Assembly: GCA_910586435.1 (NCBI GenBank) | Contig: CAJUGT010000123.1 | Span: 1 to 11,790 of the forward strand | DNA from: an uncultured Acetatifactor sp. | Lineage (GTDB): Bacteria; Bacillota; Clostridia; Lachnospirales; Lachnospiraceae | DNA length: 11,790 bases | Reading direction: 5' to 3' | Part shown: positions 6,568 through 11,790 of the stretch, piece by piece | Layout of the letters: each line of letters starts with the position of its first letter | Position numbering within the stretch: the stretch's first letter is position 1 | Made by a program: the position numbers and the translations under genes | The notes under the pieces: generated by a model | Seen by the model: only the letters and a program-made list of their open reading frames with translations | Databases searched by the model: none | Told to the model about the DNA's origin: nothing

Positions 6568-8418
6568 ATGTGTGGAATTGTGGGATATATTGGAAACGAT
6601 TCTTCGGCGCAGGCGGCGCCGATTATTTTGGACGGACTGGCTAAGCTGGAATACAGGGGATATGACTCTGCCGGCATGGCCATTTTTGATGGAAATAAGA
6701 TCAATGTCAGAAAGGCCATCGGAAGGCTGAAGATATTGGAGAATCTTACCAGGGGTGGGGAAGACATGCCAGGAGCGGCAGGAATCGGCCATACCAGATG
6801 GGCAAGCCATGGCGCGCCCAGCGACTTTAATGCCCATCCACACACAAATGAATCAGGTACCATTGCGGTAGTTCATAACGGCATTATTGAGAATTATATT
6901 TCCTTGAAAAAGAAACTGGTGAATAAGGGGTATCATTTTGTTTCCGAGACTGATACGGAAGTGCTGGCGCATTTACTTGAGTACTATTATAAGGGAAATC
7001 CTCTGGAAGCCATTACTAAAGTACTTCATCGTGTGGAAGGCTCATATGCTCTGGGAATTATGTTTGTGGACCATCCGGAGGAGATTTACGCAGCCCGTAA
7101 GGACAGCCCGCTCATTGTAGGGCGGAACGAGTCAGGGAGCTTCATTGCGTCGGATGTGCCTGCAATATTGAAGTATACCAGGACAGTTTATTATATGGAC
7201 AATCAGGAAGTGGCCGTGCTTCGTGGGGACAGTCTTCATTTCTATTCACTGGATGAGGAAGAGCTGGAAAAAGAGCCTGTCACTATAGATTGGGATTCTG
7301 ATGCCGCTGAAAAAGCAGGATATGAGCATTTCATGCTGAAGGAAATGTATGAGCAGCCCAAAACCATCATAGACACCATTTCCCCAAGGATTAGCAGCAC
7401 GAATGGAAAAGCCTGTGATATTACTATAGAAGAACTGCATATGACGGAGGAAGAACTTCGTGGGGTACAAAAGATTCATATTGTTGCCTGCGGTTCCGCT
7501 TATCATGCGGGCGTCACAGGGAAATATGTTCTGGAAGGGCTGGCCAGGATTCCTGTGGAGGTGGATTTGGCAAGTGAATTTCGTTACCGCAATCCCCTTC
7601 TTGGAGAAGGAAGCCTGGTGATTGTGATAAGTCAGTCAGGGGAAACGGCTGACACAATGGCCGCCCTGCGTGAATCAAAAGCAAAGGGATATAAGGTACT
7701 TGGGATTGTAAATGTGGTGGGCAGTTCCATTGCCAGGGAAGCGGATGCGTGTCTGTATACCTGGGCAGGTCCCGAAATCGCTGTGGCTACCACAAAGGCA
7801 TACAGTGCGCAGCTTGTGGCATTGTATCTGCTGGCTATGAAGTTCGCAAGAGTCAAAGGGCTGCTTTCCGACGATGAATTCTCAGGACTGCTCGGGGATT
7901 TGCGGCGGCTGCCGGATCAAATTGAATTTCTTCTTGCCCAAAAGCAGACCATACAGCACTTTGCGAACCGTTATCTCGGCGCAAGGGATATTTTCTTTAT
8001 TGGCAGGGGGATTGACTATGCCATTTCTTTGGAAGGCTCGCTGAAATTGAAAGAAATATCCTACATTCATTCGGAGGCATATGCGGCGGGAGAGTTAAAA
8101 CATGGCACCATATCATTGATTGAGGAGGGGACATTGGTGGTGGCGCTGTCCACACAGCCTGAATTGTATCAGAAGACCATAAGCAATATACAGGAAGTAA
8201 AAGCAAGGGGTGCTTTTGTTATGGCTGTGACAAATGAAGAGAATAAGGCCATGGAGAAAGTTTCGGATTATGTTGTAAGTCTACCTGAGACCAATCCATA
8301 TTTTGCCAATTCTCTTGCCATTGTTCCATTGCAGCTTTTTGCTTATTATGTTGCGGTGGGCAGGGGATGTGATGTGGATAAACCAAGAAATCTTGCAAAG
8401 TCTGTGACAATTGAATAG
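6568..8418 (+). CDS. glmS: Glutamine--fructose-6-phosphate aminotransferase (isomerizing)
   Basis: This 616-residue cytoplasmic enzyme converts fructose-6-phosphate and glutamine to glucosamine-6-phosphate and glutamate, the entry to UDP-GlcNAc. Start ATG 6568 follows AGGAGA by seven bases and places the nucleophile cysteine at residue 2 (MCGIVGYIG), as maturation requires. An upstream in-frame GTG would bury it. The class-II glutaminase domain shows HTRWASHG (75-82), HNGIIENY (103-110) and ETDTE (127-131). Two SIS domains follow, with CGSAYHAG (308-315) and SQSGETAD. The isomerase site shows EGSLKLKEISYIHSEAY (489-505) and ELKHG. K493, E496, H512 and K611 match E. coli Lys485, Glu488, His504 and Lys603. 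The PRNLAKSVTIE C-terminus is intact. It lies downstream of polysaccharide genes, fitting precursor supply. Confidence 0.98.
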   Translation: MCGIVGYIGNDSSAQAAPIILDGLAKLEYRGYDSAGMAIFDGNKINVRKAIGRLKILENLTRGGEDMPGAAGIGHTRWASHGAPSDFNAHPHTNESGTIAVVHNGIIENYISLKKKLVNKGYHFVSETDTEVLAHLLEYYYKGNPLEAITKVLHRVEGSYALGIMFVDHPEEIYAARKDSPLIVGRNESGSFIASDVPAILKYTRTVYYMDNQEVAVLRGDSLHFYSLDEEELEKEPVTIDWDSDAAEKAGYEHFMLKEMYEQPKTIIDTISPRISSTNGKACDITIEELHMTEEELRGVQKIHIVACGSAYHAGVTGKYVLEGLARIPVEVDLASEFRYRNPLLGEGSLVIVISQSGETADTMAALRESKAKGYKVLGIVNVVGSSIAREADACLYTWAGPEIAVATTKAYSAQLVALYLLAMKFARVKGLLSDDEFSGLLGDLRRLPDQIEFLLAQKQTIQHFANRYLGARDIFFIGRGIDYAISLEGSLKLKEISYIHSEAYAAGELKHGTISLIEEGTLVVALSTQPELYQKTISNIQEVKARGAFVMAVTNEENKAMEKVSDYVVSLPETNPYFANSLAIVPLQLFAYYVAVGRGCDVDKPRNLAKSVTIE

Positions 8419-8442
8419 ATAATATGCGTGTTTGTATGAGAG

Positions 8443-8473
8443 AAAAGCCGTCCTATGAAATATAATGCTTTTT
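8443..8473 (+). terminator. Weak terminator-like structure after glmS
   Basis: AAAAGC (8443-8448) can pair with GCTTTT (8467-8472), followed by more T. The stem is short and AT-rich and the loop is 18 bases, so termination would be weak. The 155-base gap between glmS and the protease gene also holds a TATACT (8520-8525) that could be a -10 element, without a good -35 at the right distance. Whether the protease has its own promoter is open. Confidence 0.25.
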
Positions 8474-8573
8474 CACAATCCTTTCAAAAGAAAAACACAT
8501 TTCTGTCACAATTTAGAGATATACTGTGTTCATCAAAGGAAATGAAACAGCGTATAACAAGGAGGTAATCACC

Positions 8574-9926
8574 ATGTATGATAATGAAATCTATTCTAAT
8601 TCTGAAACAGAAAAATATACGGCATACCAAAATGAAACCACCGCAAATCAGATAGAAAATTCCAATAGTCTGGCGGGAAGCGGCAGTGAAAAGGAAAAAG
8701 GAAAGAAGAAAAAAGGCGCATTTCGTAAAGTAATGTTCAGCGCCGGTTTGGGATTGGCCTTTGGTGTGTTTGCGGGAGGCGGATTTTACGCAGTGAAATT
8801 TGGCGCAGAGCAGCTGGTGCCTGTTGAAAAACAGGATGTCATTATTTCGGATCAGACGGGACAGCCCGCATCTGGTGCCAACAATGGATTGACAAATGTG
8901 AACCAGATTACTTATGTCACGGATGATGTTTCTGATGTGGTGGCGGAAGTGATGCCGGCCATGGTATCCATTGTAAATAATTATACCAGCACCGGTTCGG
9001 GAATGACAATATGGGGACAGAGATATGATTACAGTCAGCCGGGTGTGTCCAGCGGCTCCGGCATAATACTTGCCGAAAACGAGAAAGAGCTTTTGATTGT
9101 GACCAATAATCATGTGGTGGAAAATTCGGATGAGTTGCAGGTTATCTTCATAGATGGTTCTACGGCTACGGCCAGTGTGAAGGGATTGGACTCCGATATG
9201 GATCTGGCAGTGATAGCGGTTGCGCTGGATTCCCTGCCTGAGGAGACCAGAAATGCCATAGCCATAGCCACACTGGGCAACAGTGACGAATTGAAGCTGG
9301 GTTCTCCTGTCATAGCCATCGGGAACGCTCTGGGTTACGGGCAATCCGTTACAGGAGGTATGATTAGCGCGTTAAATCGTGAGATGACAGCGGAAGACGG
9401 TTCCACAGGTATATTTATTCAGACGGACGCAGCTATCAATCACGGCAACTCCGGCGGCGCGCTTCTCAATATAAATGGAGAAGTCATTGGAATCAATTCC
9501 AGCAAAATGGACGGCTATAGTGTGGAGGGTATGGGATATGCGATTCCTATCAGCTCTGCCAGCCCCATCATTGCGGAACTGATGGAGCGTCAGACCAGGA
9601 CGGATAAGGTGGCCGAGGAAGAAAAAGGATATATGGGAATCTCCATGCGGGATGTTACTTCTCAGCACGCAAGTCTTTTGGGTATTCCTCAGGGAATATC
9701 TGTACAGGAAATAGAGGAAGGTTCCGCCGCCGAACAGGCAGGTATGATGAAGTATGACATTATTGTGAAGTTTGATGGCCAGAAGGTAAGCACCGGTGAA
9801 GAACTGGCAGAGACAGTAGGATATTATAAGGCCGGTGAGACAGTTACCGTAACGGTGCAGCGTCTTGTAAACGGCGAATATGAATCCATTGATCTGGAAC
9901 TGACCCTGGGAAGCAGGGAAAAATAA
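8574..9926 (+). CDS. HtrA/DegP-family membrane serine protease with PDZ
   Basis: This 450-residue protease is anchored with its catalytic part outside the membrane, where HtrA enzymes degrade or refold damaged secreted proteins. A polar N-terminal tail (1-50) ends in a lysine-rich stretch (41-47). One membrane helix spans about 53-74. The trypsin-like domain carries the full triad: His180 in TNNHVV, Asp210 in SDMDLAVI, and Ser293 in HGNSGGALLN. One PDZ domain follows (about 352-447), starting GYMGISM and including GSAAEQAGM. This is the usual HtrA/YkdA/YvtA layout of Firmicutes. ATG 8574 follows AAGGAGGT (8559-8566) by seven bases. An upstream GTG (8526) lies before that site and is not needed. 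It is transcribed in the same direction as glmS and converges with the lacI-type gene. I cannot say which HtrA paralogue it is. Confidence 0.95.
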   Translation: MYDNEIYSNSETEKYTAYQNETTANQIENSNSLAGSGSEKEKGKKKKGAFRKVMFSAGLGLAFGVFAGGGFYAVKFGAEQLVPVEKQDVIISDQTGQPASGANNGLTNVNQITYVTDDVSDVVAEVMPAMVSIVNNYTSTGSGMTIWGQRYDYSQPGVSSGSGIILAENEKELLIVTNNHVVENSDELQVIFIDGSTATASVKGLDSDMDLAVIAVALDSLPEETRNAIAIATLGNSDELKLGSPVIAIGNALGYGQSVTGGMISALNREMTAEDGSTGIFIQTDAAINHGNSGGALLNINGEVIGINSSKMDGYSVEGMGYAIPISSASPIIAELMERQTRTDKVAEEEKGYMGISMRDVTSQHASLLGIPQGISVQEIEEGSAAEQAGMMKYDIIVKFDGQKVSTGEELAETVGYYKAGETVTVTVQRLVNGEYESIDLELTLGSREK

Positions 9927-9939
9927 AATAAGAAAGAAG

Positions 9940-9975
9940 AAATCCCGGAAAGCCATTTCAGGTCTTCCGGGATTT
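9940..9975. terminator. Bidirectional terminator between convergent genes
   Basis: AAATCCCGGAA (9940-9950) and TTCCGGGATTT (9965-9975) form a perfect eleven-pair stem. Three further pairs continue inside it after one mismatch, with an ATTTCA loop. It lies 14 bases after the protease stop. Read leftward, the stem is followed by a T-rich run (CTTCTTTCTTATTTT), so it should also end the lacI-type transcript coming from the right. Read rightward, only the TTT of the stem itself serves as U-tract. The stretch 9976-10083 shows nothing else convincing. Confidence 0.8.
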
Positions 9976-10083
9976 GCTCCGTCTTCACGGAAAGAAGGGT
10001 AATAGCGGGCCCGTCCAAATTTAGAACGCCCATATATTTTGAGAATCTTCATATTTATGATAGGAATCTCTGGTGTCCGGGTG

Positions 10084-11115
10084 TCAGACCTTTTCCGTCG
10101 TATCTCTTCGGTAGAACACAGGCGGTATAATCTTGTGAATGGGCTGTTCCAGAAGCACAGGTTTTCGCTTCTTTCGTTCATTCATCTGTTCCACAAGAAG
10201 GCTTACAGCTTCATATGCAAGCTGGTCGATTTGCTGTCCCATGGTGCTGATAGGAAGTACTGCTTCCCGGGATATGGGAGAATTGTCAAAGCCAATGATG
10301 AGATAATCGCCCGGCAGACGGCCATGCTTTCGCATCAGCAGGTTTAAGAAAACATTGGCATGGGTATCACTGGATACAAAGAGTCCTTTCTTCATCCCGG
10401 CATAGGAGGCTTCCAGGTGTTCCAATACCTGGATAAGCTGAGCCTGAGAAGTCTCGTAGCTTCCCAATTCCCTGAGTATTATTTCATGGGCTATTCCCTG
10501 CTCTGCGCAGAAGTCAGAAAAAGCTTTGAGTCGTCCGTAAGCGGGCACTTTCTCGGAGGTAGGAGTATTGACATGAATGAGGACGTCGCAATGATGCCTG
10601 GCCAAAAGGTTTGCCGCCTGGTAGCCTCCCATATAATTGTCCGTGTTGACGCTGCATACATATTCGTCTTCCCTTTCAATGGTCACAATGGGGATGGGAA
10701 GTTTTGCCAGTTCTTCGGAAGGAATGGTATGACTTAAGATAATCAGCCCCTCGATTTGATAAGACAACAATTCCTGTAGATAGCATCGCTCGGTTTCTTC
10801 GTTCTTGTTGCCAATGAATACAAGAAATTTATAACCGAAAGTCTCATAGGTGGCTAAAATCTGATTTAATATTTCCGAATAAAAGTGGTGGTATAAATCC
10901 GGTATGATTATCCCCACAAATTCTGTTTTTCCGTTTGCCAGAATGCGGGCAACTTTGTTTTCCTTATAATTTAGTTTCACCAGAGCATCCGAAATAATCT
11001 GCTGATTCTCCAAGGTAAGAGAATCGGGATTGTTAAAGTATCGGGAAATGGTCGTTTTGGAAAAATTCGTATAACGTGCAATATCATCAAAGGTTACTTT
11101 CTTTTTCTGTGTCAT
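10084..11115 (-). CDS. LacI/GalR-family transcriptional regulator
   Basis: This 343-residue DNA-binding repressor probably responds to a sugar or sugar derivative. The N-terminal helix-turn-helix (about 6-50) reads VTFDDIARYTNFSKTTISRY. The hinge helix follows, with NKVARILANGKT (53-64) carrying the minor-groove leucine (L59). The usual Pro-Asn before the hinge is Glu-Asn here. A periplasmic-binding-protein-like effector domain fills the rest, starting FVGIIIPDLYHHFYSEI and including VTIERED and IIGFDNSPIS. CCTGAGG (11123-11129 on the complement) lies about seven bases before the ATG. The gene is divergent from an unseen operon to the right. The CCGG-centred palindromes there (11497-11512 and 11611-11635) are the type of operator this family binds, so it most likely controls that operon. 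The inducer is unknown. Confidence 0.94.
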   Translation of the reverse strand: MTQKKKVTFDDIARYTNFSKTTISRYFNNPDSLTLENQQIISDALVKLNYKENKVARILANGKTEFVGIIIPDLYHHFYSEILNQILATYETFGYKFLVFIGNKNEETERCYLQELLSYQIEGLIILSHTIPSEELAKLPIPIVTIEREDEYVCSVNTDNYMGGYQAANLLARHHCDVLIHVNTPTSEKVPAYGRLKAFSDFCAEQGIAHEIILRELGSYETSQAQLIQVLEHLEASYAGMKKGLFVSSDTHANVFLNLLMRKHGRLPGDYLIIGFDNSPISREAVLPISTMGQQIDQLAYEAVSLLVEQMNERKKRKPVLLEQPIHKIIPPVFYRRDTTEKV

Positions 11116-11178
11116 AATAAAACCTCAGGATTTCCATTTTCAAAGTATTTTATTTCATGGTAAAACAATATAATGATA

Positions 11179-11332
11179 CTAGTACTCCATCCGGTCAGTA
11201 ACCGCACTTTCAGTACCACCTATTTTGCCATCTACTGCGTTGTCGTCAGCAGGCGTGTCCACCGCATCGCCTCCTTCCTCCGCCTTGCAGACTGACAAAA
11301 TATCCGGCACTGGCAACCGGATGGAGCACCAG
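11179..11332 (-). repeat. 154-nt foldback element with 17-nt inverted ends
   Basis: The ends are CTAGTACTCCATCCGGT (11179-11195) and, on the complement from 11332, CTGGTGCTCCATCCGGT, 15 of 17 identical. Inside, 11211-11217 faces 11306-11312, TATTTTG (11221-11227) faces CAAAATA (11296-11302), CTGC (11235-11238) faces GCAG (11287-11290), and AGGCG (11251-11255) faces CGCCT (11268-11272). The whole element folds as one long hairpin. Every mismatch in the two outer helices is A-C as plus-strand RNA but G-U as minus-strand RNA, so the minus strand folds better. It lies 63 bases upstream of the LacI-type gene. It could be a leader RNA of that gene or a MITE-like mobile repeat. No target-site duplication is visible. 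Confidence 0.6.
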
Positions 11333-11356
11333 GAGCAAAAGGTAAAAAATTAATAT

Positions 11357-11385
11357 CTTATATTGCTGCCCACATTTTATGAAAA
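11357..11385 (-). promoter_or_regulatory. Candidate promoter for the LacI-type gene
   Basis: On the complement, TTTTCA (11385-11380), a 17-base spacer, and TATAAG (11362-11357) match four of six and five of six consensus positions. Transcription from here would start near 11350 and place the whole 154-nt foldback element in a leader of about 235 bases. A weaker alternative, TTACTG, 17 bases, TATCAT, lies inside the left end of the element and would exclude most of it. Confidence 0.35.
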
Positions 11386-11393
11386 TAAAGTAA

Positions 11394-11474
11394 CAGTTCG
11401 GACAGGGCGCAGAACTGAAACAAAATAAGTACTATAATGGAAATAATTGATGTAATTATACCAAAAATAAGTAC
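11394..11474 (+). repeat. Small dyad and direct repeats in the spacer
   Basis: CAGTTC (11394-11399) and GAACTG (11412-11417) form a perfect dyad with a 12-base gap. AAAATAAGTAC occurs at 11422-11432 and again at 11464-11474, 42 bases apart, about four helical turns. Either could be a protein-binding site. Both are short enough to be chance in AT-rich DNA. Confidence 0.3.
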
Positions 11475-11496
11475 AACATACAAGATGGAAGCGGTA

Positions 11497-11512
11497 AAGT
11501 AACCGGTTTTGT
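11497..11512. promoter_or_regulatory. Upstream LacI-type operator
   Basis: AAGTAACCGGTTTTGT shares its first twelve bases with the perfect palindrome at 11611-11626. Its centre is 114 bp from that of the promoter-proximal site, close to eleven helical turns, and it lies about 60 bp upstream of the -35 element. That geometry would allow a repressor loop across the promoter. Confidence 0.6.
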
Positions 11513-11572
11513 AAGGTTTGAATAATTTTACACTTGTATTATCAGCAAATTTTACAAAAATTAAGTTTGCTG

Positions 11573-11601
11573 TTGACGGTATCTTTTTGTAATGCTATCA
11601 T
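11573..11601 (+). promoter_or_regulatory. Strong rightward sigma-A-type promoter
   Basis: TTGACG (11573-11578) and TATCAT (11596-11601) are exactly 17 bases apart, with an extended -10 TGC (11593-11595). The stretch upstream is AT-rich. Transcription should start near 11608, so the adjoining palindromes cover the start site. It drives a gene or operon that lies beyond the window. Confidence 0.75.
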
Positions 11602-11610
11602 ATACATATA

Positions 11611-11635
11611 AAGTAACCGGTTACTTAACCGGTTA
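11611..11635. promoter_or_regulatory. Tandem LacI-type operators at the start site
   Basis: AAGTAACCGGTTACTT (11611-11626) is a perfect 16-bp palindrome. A second palindrome, TAACCGGTTA (11626-11635), follows with its centre 12 bp away, so the two overlap by one base. Both have the CpG-centred form typical of LacI/GalR operators. Lying just after the -10, they would block initiation when bound. The nearby LacI-family gene (10084-11115) is the obvious candidate binder. Confidence 0.8.
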
Positions 11636-11790
11636 TACATAGAGAACAAACCAGTTTGCGCAAAGTAAGAGCTAAGATGCCCGGGGCAAAAAGCGCCGAA
11701 GCACACCGCGGAACTGGCGAAGAAAAAAGGTAGTGTCAAACGGATTATGAAAAAATCGAACCCCTTTCCTTGACTGAAGCCGATTATATT
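11636..11790 (+). other. Leader of an operon cut off by the window
   Basis: No complete gene is present. The first ATG frame (11677) runs 18 codons to TAG (11731-11733). After the TAG the same frame stays open to the window end. It reads DYEKIEPLSLTEADYI, which has the look of real protein, but no ATG or GTG start lies in it. TTG at 11770 is the only candidate and lacks a ribosome site. An ATG at 11747 stops after eight codons. This may be untranslated leader, a leader peptide, or the damaged start of the regulated gene. Confidence 0.35.

Noticed and set aside
8484..9344. Minus-strand open frame opposite the HtrA gene, and a similar one at 9372-10181
   Set aside because: Both have unusual composition and no recognisable motif. 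They overlap a protease gene with an intact catalytic triad, and the second one also crosses a terminator hairpin.
11680..11733. glmS ribozyme-like start (AGCGCC, then GGAACTGG) at the right edge
   Set aside because: Only short words match. The pairing and order of the ribozyme core are absent, and the downstream gene is unknown.
1..11790. CRISPR arrays, tRNA or rRNA genes, intact insertion sequences
   Set aside because: I saw no regularly spaced repeats, no cloverleaf or rRNA sequence, and no transposase reading frame.

Overview
The window looks like chromosomal DNA of a low-to-mid GC Gram-positive anaerobe of the Clostridia, most likely Lachnospiraceae. Reasons: strong AAGGAGG-type ribosome binding sites, an LCP-family cell-wall attachment protein next to a polyprenol-phosphate sugar-1-phosphate transferase, and glycosyltransferase sequences of the type common in that family. 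The exact genus cannot be read from the sequence.

Layout. 1-230 is a leader or intergenic stretch with two terminator-like hairpins. 231-5307 is a run of four plus-strand genes for an envelope polysaccharide: two GT-A fold family-2 glycosyltransferases (231-1559, 1766-2734), a membrane polyprenyl-phosphate hexose-1-phosphate transferase that starts repeat-unit synthesis on the lipid carrier (2806-4212), and an LCP protein likely to attach the finished polymer to the cell wall (4228-5307). A terminator follows at 5337-5365. A third glycosyltransferase, rhamnosyltransferase-like (5510-6430), comes next. Then glmS (6568-8418), which makes glucosamine-6-phosphate, the precursor of UDP-GlcNAc for peptidoglycan and polysaccharide. 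An HtrA-type membrane serine protease follows (8574-9926). It ends at a bidirectional terminator facing a convergent LacI-family regulator (10084-11115, minus strand).

The last 675 bases (11116-11790) contain no complete gene but much regulatory architecture. There is a 154-nt element with 17-nt inverted ends that fits lacI leader RNA better than it fits the other strand, a candidate lacI promoter beyond it, and a well-formed rightward promoter with tandem CCGG-centred palindromes at its start site. A third such palindrome lies 114 bp upstream. The right edge holds the leader of a gene cut off by the window, presumably a sugar-uptake or sugar-use operon controlled by this LacI protein.

The genes form a coherent envelope-building neighbourhood: precursor (GlmS), lipid-linked initiation (sugar transferase), chain extension (three glycosyltransferases), wall attachment (LCP) and an extracytoplasmic quality-control protease (HtrA). 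The polymer structure cannot be deduced, although two of the glycosyltransferases resemble rhamnosyltransferases. I did not find a clearly new defence or enzymatic system. The most unusual material is non-coding: the structured glmS leader with a tandem repeat, and the lacI upstream element.
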